A DNA stretch of 64,000 nt. Source: Caryophanales bacterium UBA6985. GTDB lineage: Bacteria; Bacillota_I; Bacilli_A; RF39; UBA660. A model generated the notes under the pieces. The model was not told the origin of the DNA. It saw only the letters and a list, made by a program, of their open reading frames with translations, and searched no databases. Below, in pieces: positions 40,856 through 50,212 of this stretch. The position numbers were made by a program, and so were the translations under genes. The stretch's first letter is position 1; every line of letters begins with the position of its first letter. The stretch covers positions 1 through 64,000 of the forward strand of contig DJYF01000052.1 of assembly GCA_002450035.1 (NCBI GenBank), in the 5' to 3' direction.

Positions 40856-42277
40856 ATGAATCCAGGAGCAATAGCAAATGCAGCAGGATCTGCAGCCGGT
40901 AGTGCTGCAACAAACGCTGCAGGTAATGTCGCAAGTAATGCTGCAAGCAATGTTGCTAACAATGCAGGAAATATTGCAGGTAAAGCCGCTGCCACAAATG
41001 TTCCACAACAACCAAAAGTTGGCGCTACTGCACCAGAACCTGGTGCTTCTACTGGTACCGCTCCTAGTATTGATTCTGCTCCAGAAGGTGGTAACAGTAC
41101 TCTTGATAAAGTAAAAGATGCTGCTGAAAAGACAGACCAATTATCTGGAGATGAAAACCAAAATGGTGTTCAAGCAGGTGAAGGTGAAGAAGGACCTAAA
41201 CCTGGAGATAAAGTTGATACAGGTAAAAAGATTGGTGAAGATGGACAAGTCGAGGATTCATCTACAGCTAAATCAATAAAAGCAGCAGGAAGAGTTGTTG
41301 CTAGAGTATACGGTGGTGAAGCTGGAGGCCAAGCTGCTGATATGGTTGCTAAAAGTAAACTAGGAGATAAAGCGATAGGAGTTGTCTCTGACGTTGCTGA
41401 TAAAGCACCAGGAGTTGCACAAGCAACAGAAGTTCTAGATAAAGCAGGTATTGCTGATGGTGTTAATGATGCACTTGATACTTATGAAAAAGCAAAAAGT
41501 GGAGATTTAAAAGGTGCAGCAGAATCTGCAAAGAAAACTAAAAAAGATTTAAAGAAAACAAAAAAATTCATGTTGCCTTTTATTATACTTGGTTCTCTAC
41601 CAATTATAATACCAGCAATTGCAGTTATAGCAGTTGTTGCTGTCGCTGCTCAATCACTTAGTTTTGAATCTACTAAATCCACAGAAGATATATATCAAAA
41701 TATGTATTATTATGAATGGCCTGAACATCCTGAAAATGAATCTGGTGAAGGTGGTGGAGGAGAATCAGGACCATCTTATGGTGGAGATTATGAAGGTGAA
41801 GCTGCAAAAGTACCAAAAAGTGAAAGAATGAAATGGTTATTCCCTGATGGAGTACCAACTACGGAATCAGAAATGCAAAAATATTTAAGTTCAATATCTG
41901 TTCCTATATGGACTGGATCTGGTACATCAACAATGAATTTAAGAATTCATTCAAAACTTGCTTCTACATATCAAAAGATATTTGAAGAAATGGCAGCAAT
42001 AAAGTTCCCAGTTGATCCTAGATGTACAGGAGGATATAATTGGAGACCAATGTCAACAAATCCAAATAAACAATCTTACCATAGTTATGGATCAGTTGTA
42101 GACCTTAACTGGACTTATAATCCTTTAGTATATGGTACTGGTAATCCTTACTTAGGTATTTCTCCATATGCAATAACTCAAGATGTAGCTAACATTTGGA
42201 AAAAGTATGGATTCTATTGGGGTGGAGATTGGACTTCATACCAAGATTACATGCATTTTACTTATACAAATAATTAA
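40856..42277 (+). CDS. Membrane-anchored M15-type peptidase of the secretion locus
   Basis: A 473-residue protein in three parts: an N-terminal cytosolic region (about 1-235) very rich in Ala, Gly and Asn with repeats of NAAGN/ASNAA type; a membrane helix (about 240-270, before QSLSFES); and an outer domain with a Gly/Glu linker and an M15C-like peptidase (SYHSYGSVVDLN near 400-411 with zinc His and Asp; GGDWTSYQDYMHF near 457-469). M15C enzymes cut the peptide part of peptidoglycan. It would be a second wall opener held at the machine, with a low-complexity cytosolic arm. AAAGGAGATGG precedes the ATG. Confidence 0.8.
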   Translation: MNPGAIANAAGSAAGSAATNAAGNVASNAASNVANNAGNIAGKAAATNVPQQPKVGATAPEPGASTGTAPSIDSAPEGGNSTLDKVKDAAEKTDQLSGDENQNGVQAGEGEEGPKPGDKVDTGKKIGEDGQVEDSSTAKSIKAAGRVVARVYGGEAGGQAADMVAKSKLGDKAIGVVSDVADKAPGVAQATEVLDKAGIADGVNDALDTYEKAKSGDLKGAAESAKKTKKDLKKTKKFMLPFIILGSLPIIIPAIAVIAVVAVAAQSLSFESTKSTEDIYQNMYYYEWPEHPENESGEGGGGESGPSYGGDYEGEAAKVPKSERMKWLFPDGVPTTESEMQKYLSSISVPIWTGSGTSTMNLRIHSKLASTYQKIFEEMAAIKFPVDPRCTGGYNWRPMSTNPNKQSYHSYGSVVDLNWTYNPLVYGTGNPYLGISPYAITQDVANIWKKYGFYWGGDWTSYQDYMHFTYTNN

Positions 42278-42294
42278 AAGAAAGAGTGATTTAT

Positions 42295-42963
42295 ATGAAT
42301 AATAAGAAAGTATATGTTATGGTTTTAATTCTTTCTTTTTTTGTTTTAGGAATATACTCAATTAATTCCTTAAATACGCCAACAACAAATATTAATATTA
42401 ATGTTAAAACTTATTTTGATGAAAACTACTTACCAATTGAACAAGTATTTGATGAATATGAACATATAGATGATATACTAGTTGATAACAAATGGGATAT
42501 TAGTTCAAGTGAATATATAAAGTTTGATCAATCTACAGCAAGAATATATAAATATGATGAAGAAGGAAAAGAAATTGGTAGATATTCATATAGTATTATA
42601 GAAACTCTAGGAATTAATAAGAGTACAACTGAAAAAACAGATTTATCAATACTTTATAAAATGACTATTAATAATCAACCACAAGATGTATATATGACAA
42701 TAGTTACAGAAGATCCAAATACAAAAGTATTATCTTATTATCTAAAATGTGATTATTTTTCAAACAGTTCAGTAAAAATGGATAATACAACAATAAAAGT
42801 AGAACCATCTACTGTTGAAGAAGAAACAACTACTGTTACAAATGAAAAAGAAAAGAAAATAAATAGTATATATTTAATTGTAATTGGAGTATTTGCTATT
42901 ATACTTTTAATTGCAATAATATTTGTTTTATTAAAGTTTGCAAGTGCAGCTAATAAGTATTAG
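42295..42963 (+). CDS. Two-pass membrane protein of the secretion locus, function unknown
   Basis: A 222-residue protein: helix at residues 6-24, an outer domain of about 160 residues with alternating strands (ARIYKYDEEGKEIGRYSYS), a Thr/Glu linker, and a second helix (about 192-215). I do not recognise the family. ATG 42295 with GAGTGAT upstream; GTG 42286 lies in that site. It is the last gene before a promoter-like region and the coupling ATPase. Confidence 0.68.
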   Translation: MNNKKVYVMVLILSFFVLGIYSINSLNTPTTNININVKTYFDENYLPIEQVFDEYEHIDDILVDNKWDISSSEYIKFDQSTARIYKYDEEGKEIGRYSYSIIETLGINKSTTEKTDLSILYKMTINNQPQDVYMTIVTEDPNTKVLSYYLKCDYFSNSSVKMDNTTIKVEPSTVEEETTTVTNEKEKKINSIYLIVIGVFAIILLIAIIFVLLKFASAANKY

Positions 42964-42993
42964 TTGACACTCCAGTAAGCAGTAATGTTATTA
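42964..42993 (+). promoter_or_regulatory. Possible promoter for the coupling ATPase gene
   Basis: TTGACA (42964-42969), 18 bases, TTATTA (42988-42993). The -35 is consensus and the -10 is weak. Confidence 0.4.
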
Positions 42994-43021
42994 TCTAAGC
43001 ATAAATTTATAGAAAAAAGAA

Positions 43022-43043
43022 CGAAAGTATATTATACTATTCG
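43022..43043. promoter_or_regulatory. Near-perfect palindrome before the coupling ATPase gene
   Basis: CGAAAGTATA (43022-43031) and TATACTATTCG (43033-43043) form an inverted repeat with a single bulged base. It lies 17 bases before the ATG and covers a possible -10 (TATACT). It looks like an operator or a second promoter element. Confidence 0.45.
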
Positions 43044-43060
43044 GTGAAAGAAGGGTTATT

Positions 43061-45601
43061 ATGAAGTTCAAGTTTAACGTCACAGCAAAAGATTTTACAA
43101 CTTTTCTAATATTTAGTGCATTCTTACTTATTACCTGTTCTTTAGGTGTAGGTATTGTATTAACTCTACTAAGAGGAGAAGAACTTACTTTAAATCCATT
43201 TATTGGTTTTATGCCAAATAATATATTATTTACATTACTTATATTTTTTGTAGTTGAAATAGTAATATTCTCATCTGTTTCATCAAGTATATTTGAAAAG
43301 AGTGATTCTGCAGGATTCGGACTTTCATTTGGTGAAAAAGATTCAAAAGGATATTCTAGATGGTTAAAAGAAAAAGAAATGAAAAAACAATATAAAATTG
43401 TTGAAGTAGGTGTTCAAGATGCCGATGCTTCAGCAGCTGGTGTTGTTTTAATTAATAATGGGAAAAGAATGTGGGTAGATAATGGTGAATACCACACACT
43501 TGTAATCGGAGTTACTGGTTCAGGTAAAACATCTGCCGTTATTAATCCACTTATATATAGTTTAATTAAAGCTAAAGAATCTATGGTTCTAACAGACCCT
43601 AAAGGTGAACTTTATAGAACACATGCAAACCACTTAAAAGCACGTGGCTATAATGTTATAGTTTTAAACTTCCGTGAACCTGAAAAAGGTAATGCATGGA
43701 ATCCATTAACACTTCCTTATACTTTATATAAAGAAGGAAATGTTGATAAAGCAGTAGAACTTGTAGATGACGTAGGTAAAAATATCGTTAAAGATGCTAA
43801 AGCAGATGATCCATTCTGGCAAGATTCTGCTGGTGACTACTTCTCAGGTTGTGCTCTTGGTCTAATTCAAGATGCAAAAGAAGAAGAAGTTAATATTAAC
43901 TCGATTAATATTATGACAACAGTAGGTGAAGAAAAATTCGGTGCTGGATCTAACTATATTAAGGAATACTTTGGACTTAAAGGTGAAGATTCATCAGCAT
44001 ACGTATTTGCTTCAAATACAATTAACTCACCAACAGAAACAAAAGGTGGTATCCTTTCAACATTTAGACAAAAGATTCGTGTATTCGCATCACGTGAAAA
44101 TTTATCTGAAATGCTTTCTCATAGTGACTTTAGTATGGCAGATATTGGTAAAAAACCAACTGCAGTATTTATAGTTATTCATGATGAAAAAACAACATAC
44201 CATGCTCTTGCAACAATATTTATTAAACAATGTTACGAAACATTAATTGATGTTGCTCAAGCTAATGGTGGAGCTCTTCCTGTAAGAACAAACTTCTTAC
44301 TAGATGAGTTTGCCAACATGCCAGCGTTAAAAGACGTTACAACAATGGTTACAGCAGCACGTTCAAGACATATTAGATTTACATTTATCATTCAAAACTT
44401 TGCCCAATTAAACGATGTTTATGGTAAAGATGATGCTGAAACAATTCGTTCTAACTGTGGTAACTTAATTTACTTACTTACAACAGAACTTGCAGCTCTT
44501 GAAGAAATATCTAAACTATGTGGTGAAGTTAAGAGTAAAAAAGATGATAAGAGTGAATCACATCCATTAATTACTGTTGCTGACTTACAAAAACTACAAA
44601 TGAATGAAGTTATCGTTTTAAGAAACAGAGCTCATCCATTTAAAACTAAATTTACTCAAGCATTTAATATCGACTGGGGAGATGAAAAATATCCTGAAGC
44701 TGAATTTGTTACTAGAGAAAAACAACCAATTCAAATATTTGATATTAAAGAATTTGTAAAACTACGTATGAAGTCTAAAATGGGCGCTAATGGTGGAATG
44801 CCAGGTGGAGGACAAAAGAATCCATTTGGTGGGCTTCCAGGAAATCCATTTGCAGCACTTATGGGTGGTGGCCCTGGTTCATCTCCTATGGGTAATCCTA
44901 TGGCCTCTTCTTCACCATCTTCAAGAGGAGTATCTCCATTTGAAGAGATGATGAAGAGTAATCAAGGTGGAGCTCGTCCAGTTCCTCCAAGAAACGAAGG
45001 ACCACAAAATAGATCAACTGGATTTAATATTGAAGAATTAATGAAGAAGATTGACGCAAAGATTGCTGAACTTGAAGCAGAAGAAGCAGCTGAAAATGAA
45101 GCAAATAAAGCTAAAGAAACAACTGATTCTAATAAATTTAATCCACTTATTGATGCATCCCCTGCTAAAGACTTAGAAACAAAACCTAAGAGTGATGTAT
45201 CAAGTGATTTAGGAGAGCCAGAAGAAAAAGCAACAACTACATCATCAATTGCATCATTTAGTGAAATGGTTAATAAAGCCATGCATAGTGAACCAACATC
45301 ATCACCAATGGTTACTAATCCAATTGATACTGAAACTAAGGCACCTGTGATGCCTACAGAACCAATTATTAATAAACCATTAGGTGGAATAGTTGATCCA
45401 ACTAAACAAATGACTTATGAAATGTACAAGAATGACGCTAATACAAAAGAAATAAAGGTTGAACCTGTTCAACAACAAGAACAAGTACCTCCTCAAACTG
45501 TAAAGGAAACACCTAAAGTTGAGAAGGTTGAAGTTAAACCAAACCCTTATGATAACGTATCTGACGATCAATTCTTTGATGATTTCTTTGACGAAGAATA
45601 A
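43061..45601 (+). CDS. virD4: VirD4/TraG-type coupling ATPase
   Basis: An 846-residue protein. Two membrane helices (about residues 11-33 and 50-72) precede the ATPase: Walker A GVTGSGKTS at 150-158, LTDPKGELYR (about 173-182), Walker B LLDEFANM with D415-E416, and TAARSRHIRFTFIIQNFAQL (about 429-448). VirD4-type proteins bring substrates to the secretion channel. After about 560 comes a long low-complexity tail rich in Pro, Gly, Met and Ser, then Glu/Lys/Thr, with an acidic end (DDQFFDDFFDEE). In conjugative elements a relaxase gene is near; none is here. AGAAGGG precedes the ATG. Confidence 0.9.
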   Translation: MKFKFNVTAKDFTTFLIFSAFLLITCSLGVGIVLTLLRGEELTLNPFIGFMPNNILFTLLIFFVVEIVIFSSVSSSIFEKSDSAGFGLSFGEKDSKGYSRWLKEKEMKKQYKIVEVGVQDADASAAGVVLINNGKRMWVDNGEYHTLVIGVTGSGKTSAVINPLIYSLIKAKESMVLTDPKGELYRTHANHLKARGYNVIVLNFREPEKGNAWNPLTLPYTLYKEGNVDKAVELVDDVGKNIVKDAKADDPFWQDSAGDYFSGCALGLIQDAKEEEVNINSINIMTTVGEEKFGAGSNYIKEYFGLKGEDSSAYVFASNTINSPTETKGGILSTFRQKIRVFASRENLSEMLSHSDFSMADIGKKPTAVFIVIHDEKTTYHALATIFIKQCYETLIDVAQANGGALPVRTNFLLDEFANMPALKDVTTMVTAARSRHIRFTFIIQNFAQLNDVYGKDDAETIRSNCGNLIYLLTTELAALEEISKLCGEVKSKKDDKSESHPLITVADLQKLQMNEVIVLRNRAHPFKTKFTQAFNIDWGDEKYPEAEFVTREKQPIQIFDIKEFVKLRMKSKMGANGGMPGGGQKNPFGGLPGNPFAALMGGGPGSSPMGNPMASSSPSSRGVSPFEEMMKSNQGGARPVPPRNEGPQNRSTGFNIEELMKKIDAKIAELEAEEAAENEANKAKETTDSNKFNPLIDASPAKDLETKPKSDVSSDLGEPEEKATTTSSIASFSEMVNKAMHSEPTSSPMVTNPIDTETKAPVMPTEPIINKPLGGIVDPTKQMTYEMYKNDANTKEIKVEPVQQQEQVPPQTVKETPKVEKVEVKPNPYDNVSDDQFFDDFFDEE

Positions 45602-45619
45602 TTATTCTTCGTCTTTTTT
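45590..45619 (+). terminator. Strong Rho-independent terminator of the secretion locus
   Basis: Twelve pairs: GACGAAGAATAA with TTATTCTTCGTC, across the stop codon, then T6. Confidence 0.92.
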
Positions 45620-45644
45620 ATGATATAATTTTATTGGTGATGAT

Positions 45645-46247
45645 ATGAATGATCTTGGAAGTGAGTTAACAAGTTTTATTATGTCATTTGGTATATTAGG
45701 AGGGCTCTTAAATAATTTATTTATTATTATTGAAGCAGTTATACCTATGTTACCACTAAGTGCATTTGTTGCCATTAATATAATCATGTATGGGGGAGTA
45801 ATGGCATTTTTCTTAAGCTGGATATTTACCATTCTAGGTGGATCTCTTATGTTTTGGATATGCCGTAACAAAATAAAGTCTTTTGTAGATAGAAAAATAC
45901 AAGAAAATGCTAACTTTGATAAAGCACTTAAATTATCAAAACATATAGATAATATGAGTATATCAACACTTAGTGTTTTAATAGCTTGTCCTTTTACACC
46001 ATCATTTGTAATAAATGTAGGTGGAGGACTATCTAACATGAGTTTTTTAAAATATATTATATCTATGATAATAGGTAAGTCCTGTATGATTTATTTTTTA
46101 TGTTATATAGGAGATAATATAGTAGAAAGTATAAATAATCCAATGATACTAATTAGAATAATTATATTACTATTAATTGCTTATATAGTAAGTGTAATAG
46201 TTAATAATATAGTATCTAAGAAAATTAACAGAAAGAAGGAAAAATAA
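45645..46247 (+). CDS. VTT/DedA-like (TVP38/TMEM64) membrane protein
   Basis: A 200-residue protein with about five hydrophobic segments. EAVIPMLPLSAFVAINI (about residues 30-46) and the later re-entrant block IACPFTPSFVINVGGGLSNMSF (split about 112-133) match the VTT domain pattern of TVP38/DedA proteins, where a Pro in each half is conserved. Such proteins act as lipid scramblases or transporters, for example of undecaprenyl phosphate. TTGGTGAT precedes the ATG. The next gene, rmuC, follows after one base. Confidence 0.8.
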   Translation: MNDLGSELTSFIMSFGILGGLLNNLFIIIEAVIPMLPLSAFVAINIIMYGGVMAFFLSWIFTILGGSLMFWICRNKIKSFVDRKIQENANFDKALKLSKHIDNMSISTLSVLIACPFTPSFVINVGGGLSNMSFLKYIISMIIGKSCMIYFLCYIGDNIVESINNPMILIRIIILLLIAYIVSVIVNNIVSKKINRKKEK

Positions 46248-46248
46248 T

Positions 46249-47331
46249 ATGAATAATACATTACTAATTATAGTTTTAGTTATATCAGTACTTAGCTTAA
46301 TTACTAATATAGTAATTATGTTTAAGAAAAATGATAACTCTGAAATAACTAAAGAACTAGGTGAATTTAGAAGAGAAATAACTAAAGAAATTGGAGATTT
46401 TAAGTATGATTTCTCAAGAAGTTTATCTAATGACTTTGATAAGATTAATGATAAGATTGAAAATAAACTTCTTAGTATAAGTGATCGTGTAAATGAAAGA
46501 CTAGATAACTCTTTAGAGAAAACTAACAAGACATTTAGTAATATCTTAGAACGTTTAACTAAGATAGATGAAGCTCAAAAAAATATAGATTTATTATCTA
46601 AAGATATTATTAATTTACAAAGTGTACTTACAGACAAGAAGACACGTGGTACATTTGGTGAAATAAATTTAAATTATATTCTTACATCTATATTTGGAGA
46701 GAAAAAAGAAATATATGACTTACAACATAAGATGAGTAATGGTTATATTGCAGACTCAATACTATTTGCTCCAGAACCACTTGGTACAATTTGTATAGAC
46801 TCTAAGTTTCCACTTGAAAACTATGAACGTATGTGTGATAGAAAACTAGATCAAGCATCTCGCGATACAGCATTTAAAGCATTCAAAGCAGATGTTAAAA
46901 AGCATATTGATGCTATTAGTTCTAAATATATTATTCCAGGAGAAACTACTAATCAAGCAATCATGTTCTTACCTGCAGAAGCAGTATTTGCAGAACTAAA
47001 TGCATATCATGAAGATTTACTAAAATATGCCTATAACAAGAATGTTTGGATATGTGGTCCAACAACACTTATGGCGACACTAACTACTATTCAAATGATT
47101 GTTAAGAATATTGAAAGGAATAAATATACTGAAGTAATTCATAATGAACTTAATAAACTTGGTATTGAATTCAGACGTTATAAAGAACGTTGGGATAAAC
47201 TATCTAAGAGCATTGATTCAGTATCAAATGAAGTAAGAGATATCAACGTAACAACAGATAAGATTACTAAGAAGTTTGATTTAATTAGTAATGCGGATAT
47301 TAAAGCACTAGACTATAAAGAAGAAGAGTAA
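46249..47331 (+). CDS. rmuC: RmuC-family DNA recombination protein
   Basis: A 360-residue protein with an N-terminal membrane helix (residues 4-24), a coiled coil (about 30-125) and the RmuC nuclease-like domain (about 128-340): TRGTFGEINLNYIL, GTICIDSKFPLENYERM, FLPAEAVFAELNAYHEDLL and ATLTTIQMIVKNI. RmuC is a predicted PD-(D/E)XK-fold nuclease that limits inversions at short inverted repeats. It follows the VTT gene by one base and shares its operon. Confidence 0.92.
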   Translation: MNNTLLIIVLVISVLSLITNIVIMFKKNDNSEITKELGEFRREITKEIGDFKYDFSRSLSNDFDKINDKIENKLLSISDRVNERLDNSLEKTNKTFSNILERLTKIDEAQKNIDLLSKDIINLQSVLTDKKTRGTFGEINLNYILTSIFGEKKEIYDLQHKMSNGYIADSILFAPEPLGTICIDSKFPLENYERMCDRKLDQASRDTAFKAFKADVKKHIDAISSKYIIPGETTNQAIMFLPAEAVFAELNAYHEDLLKYAYNKNVWICGPTTLMATLTTIQMIVKNIERNKYTEVIHNELNKLGIEFRRYKERWDKLSKSIDSVSNEVRDINVTTDKITKKFDLISNADIKALDYKEEE

Positions 47332-47356
47332 ATAAGACTATTCTTCTTTTCTTTGT
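47318..47356 (+). terminator. Rho-independent terminator
   Basis: AAGAAGAGT pairs imperfectly with ACTATTCTTCTT over the stop, then T-rich. TGTTATACT for ftsE lies near 47379-47387. Confidence 0.65.
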
Positions 47357-47410
47357 CTATAAAAATGTACTTGAATATGTTATACTTAGTTAGGTAAGGT
47401 GATAAATAGA

Positions 47411-48112
47411 ATGGAATTTATAGAATTAAAAAATGTCTTTAAAGTATATAAAAATGGTGTATCTGCCTTAGCTGACGTAAGTTTATCAATTAAGAAAGGT
47501 GAGTTTGTTTTCATCATTGGTCAATCTGGCTCAGGTAAATCCACTTTGTCTAAATTATTATATAGAGAAGAAAAACCAAATCGTGGTTCAGTATATGTAG
47601 GTGGAGTAAACGTTTCTAAACTTAGAAATAGTAATGTTTACAAATTAAGAAGAAAGATTGGAGTAGTATTCCAAGACTTTAAACTTCTACCTAAATTAAC
47701 TGTATATGAAAATGTTGCTTATCCACTTGAAACATATGGTATGTCTAAAGGTGAAATAAGAACTAAAGTACTTGCAGCTCTAGATACAGTTGGATTAAAG
47801 GATAGACTTCACTCATTTCCAAATGAATTATCAGGTGGAGAACAACAAAGAGTTGGTCTTGCAAGAGCTATAGTAAACGAACCAAAACTAATAATATGTG
47901 ATGAACCAACTGGAGACTTAGATCCAAAATTAAGTCGCGAAGTAATGGATTTCATTGAAAAAATTAATGTTGAACTTGGTTCTACAATTATCATGGCAAC
48001 ACATGATAAAGAAATAGTTAATAGAATGAAAAAAAGAGTAATATGTCTTCATGATGGAGTAGTAATCTCAGATAAAGAAAAAGGAGGTTATATCGAAGAT
48101 GAGACTAATTAG
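47411..48112 (+). CDS. ftsE: Cell-division ATPase FtsE
   Basis: A 233-residue ABC ATPase. GQSGSGKST (about residues 36-44) is Walker A, FQDFKLLPKLTVYENVAYPL (about 88-107) the FtsE-type Q-loop region, LSGGEQQR (about 139-146) the signature, and CDEPTGDLD (about 163-171) Walker B. FtsE works with FtsX at the septum to switch on a peptidoglycan hydrolase, which is the third gene of this operon. Start at 47411 with AAGGTGAT upstream; ATG codons at 47399 region fall in that site. Confidence 0.93.
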   Translation: MEFIELKNVFKVYKNGVSALADVSLSIKKGEFVFIIGQSGSGKSTLSKLLYREEKPNRGSVYVGGVNVSKLRNSNVYKLRRKIGVVFQDFKLLPKLTVYENVAYPLETYGMSKGEIRTKVLAALDTVGLKDRLHSFPNELSGGEQQRVGLARAIVNEPKLIICDEPTGDLDPKLSREVMDFIEKINVELGSTIIMATHDKEIVNRMKKRVICLHDGVVISDKEKGGYIEDETN

Positions 48113-48998
48113 AATATTTAATAAAAGTATAAAAGATGCTTTTAAAAGTACATTTAGAAACTTCTCTTTATCAATAGCTTCTATTTCATGTATTACTATT
48201 ACACTTATAATTGTTGCACTTGCATTATTTGCAACTTATAACGTTAATAATATTACAAGAAAGATTGAAGGAGTACTAGAAATAATAGTATTCGTTGATA
48301 GAGATGCAAGTGATGATGAAATTGCTGAATTAAAACAAGAAATAAATACTATTAAGAACGTTGATGAATCTAAAACAGAATATCGTTCTAAAGAAGAACT
48401 TGCTGAAAAACTAAGAAGAGAAGATGAATCCTTTGCATCAATGCTTGATACACTTGATTCAAATCCACTTCAACCAACATTTGTTGTCCTTGTTAAAGAC
48501 GTAACAAAGATAAGTGATACAGCAACTAAAATAAAAGGACTACATAGAGTAACTACAGTTAAATATGGAGAATCCTTAGTTAATAAGATGTTAAATGTAT
48601 TTGGAATGTTAAGAAATGGCTTTGCAATAGCCGTAATTGCACTTATATTTGTAACAGCCTTCTTAGTAGGAAATACAATTAAGATAACAATATTCTCAAG
48701 AAGACAAGAAATTCAAATCATGAGACTTGTTGGTACAAGTAATACTGTTATTAAATTACCTTTCTTATTTGAAGGTTTAATCCTTGGAGTAATAGGTGGA
48801 GCCTTAGCTTCAATTATTTCTCTATTTGCATATTACTTCTTATATGACTTTACAAATGGAACACTATTTACTAGTCTTGCTCCACTTGTAAATCCATCAA
48901 CAATTATTCTAGATACAACTTTAGTATTATTACTAATAGGTGGACTAGTTGGTATGTTTGGTTCACTATTATCTGCTAGAAAGTATTTGAAGATATAA
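48099..48998 (+). CDS. ftsX: Cell-division membrane protein FtsX
   Basis: A 299-residue protein in the FtsX layout: an N-terminal cytosolic part, helix 1 (about residues 22-47), an outer domain (about 50-165) with IVFVDRDASDDEIAELK, and three helices (about 172-195, 222-247 and 267-290). It passes the ATPase motion of FtsE to a wall hydrolase outside. Its start overlaps ftsE by 14 bases with AAAGGAGG inside ftsE, and the stop shares a base with the next start. Confidence 0.93.
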   Translation: MRLIRIFNKSIKDAFKSTFRNFSLSIASISCITITLIIVALALFATYNVNNITRKIEGVLEIIVFVDRDASDDEIAELKQEINTIKNVDESKTEYRSKEELAEKLRREDESFASMLDTLDSNPLQPTFVVLVKDVTKISDTATKIKGLHRVTTVKYGESLVNKMLNVFGMLRNGFAIAVIALIFVTAFLVGNTIKITIFSRRQEIQIMRLVGTSNTVIKLPFLFEGLILGVIGGALASIISLFAYYFLYDFTNGTLFTSLAPLVNPSTIILDTTLVLLLIGGLVGMFGSLLSARKYLKI

Positions 48999-50203
48999 TG
49001 AAGAAACTAAGAAGTATTTTAATAGTATTTGTTATTATTCTTTGTATTATTATTCCTCTTGGTGCAGAAGCAAAATCAAACGCTAAAACACTAGCAGAAT
49101 TAAGAAAAGAATTACAAGCACTTAAGAATAAAGAAGCAAGTAATAAAGCAACAAAGAATCAAACAAAATCTAATATCAATTCTGCTACTAACTCAATAAC
49201 AAATAAGAAGTCAGAGATTGAAACAAATACTCAAACAATTAAGGATGCAACAGAAGAGTCCGAAAGACTTACTAAAGAAATAGCAGAGGGTAAGATAGAA
49301 CTTGAAAAATTAGTTGCAGCCTATCAGTTAGCATCAGAAAATAATATATATCTTGAATATGTATTTAATTCTAAAGACTATGAAGACTTGGTATATAGAA
49401 CAGCTTTATCTGAACAAGTAATGTCTTATGTTAATGATGAAATTGATTCATGGAATAATAAGATTGAATATAATAAAGAATTAAAAGTTGAACTTGCAAA
49501 TAAATCTGCTCAACTAGAAGAAGATATTAACTCTTTATCATCATCTATTGAAGAATGGGGTAATACTCTAAAACAATTAGATGAAAAAGCTCTTTCAATT
49601 ACTGATGAAATTAAGAGTACTCAAGAGTTAATAGATTATTATAAAAATATAGGTTGTGGTGAAAACGAGAACCTAGAATCATGTGTAGCTGTAAAAGGAG
49701 ATACAATGTTTATTAGACCTTTATATAAAGGTACTGTAACATCTTACTATGGATATAGAATAAGTCCTATTACAGGTAAAGCACAATCATTCCATAATGG
49801 AACAGACATAGGTGGAAATTCAGAAGGAACACCAGTATATGCTGTTGCAAATGGTATGGTAGGAAAAATTATTAGAAAAGCTTCTTGTGGTGGTAACCAA
49901 GTATTCGTATATCATACAGTTAAAGGAGTTAAATATACAACTAACTACATGCATTTATTAACAATAAATGTATCAGTTGGTCAACAAGTTTCATCAGCAA
50001 CACAAATAGGTACTGTTGGTGGTGGAAGAGGAACAAGTAGTTATGAAACATGTTCAACTGGTGCTCACTTACACTTAAGTTTAGCAACTGGTTGGTATGG
50101 TCAAACATATACATCATATTCTCAATATACATCTCATTTATTAGATGCTAGAAATTATATTAATATACCTAAAATGGGAGTATGGTTCTACGGTAGATAT
50201 TAG
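48998..50203 (+). CDS. PcsB/EnvC-like peptidoglycan hydrolase or activator (coiled coil plus M23)
   Basis: A 401-residue secreted protein: signal peptide (about residues 1-25), a long coiled coil (about 30-220, typical of FtsX-bound PcsB/EnvC/CwlO proteins), and an M23 domain (about 240-385) with HNGTD (H266, D270) and HLHLS (H357, H359). All zinc ligands are present, so it should be an active endopeptidase and not just an activator like EnvC. Direct fusion of the operon ftsE-ftsX-M23 predicts control by FtsEX at the division site. Confidence 0.9.
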   Translation: MKKLRSILIVFVIILCIIIPLGAEAKSNAKTLAELRKELQALKNKEASNKATKNQTKSNINSATNSITNKKSEIETNTQTIKDATEESERLTKEIAEGKIELEKLVAAYQLASENNIYLEYVFNSKDYEDLVYRTALSEQVMSYVNDEIDSWNNKIEYNKELKVELANKSAQLEEDINSLSSSIEEWGNTLKQLDEKALSITDEIKSTQELIDYYKNIGCGENENLESCVAVKGDTMFIRPLYKGTVTSYYGYRISPITGKAQSFHNGTDIGGNSEGTPVYAVANGMVGKIIRKASCGGNQVFVYHTVKGVKYTTNYMHLLTINVSVGQQVSSATQIGTVGGGRGTSSYETCSTGAHLHLSLATGWYGQTYTSYSQYTSHLLDARNYINIPKMGVWFYGRY

Positions 50204-50212
50204 GAGGTTTTT

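Noticed and set aside
40878..41140. Overlapping frames on both strands in the Ala-rich arm of the M15 protein
   Set aside because: They arise from the repetitive GCA/AAT codons of the real gene and have no ribosome sites.
31880..45601. An integrative conjugative element or plasmid insertion
   Set aside because: No relaxase, integrase, replication or attachment site is visible and codon/base usage looks like the flanks. I kept the view that it is a resident locus, though genes outside the window could change this.
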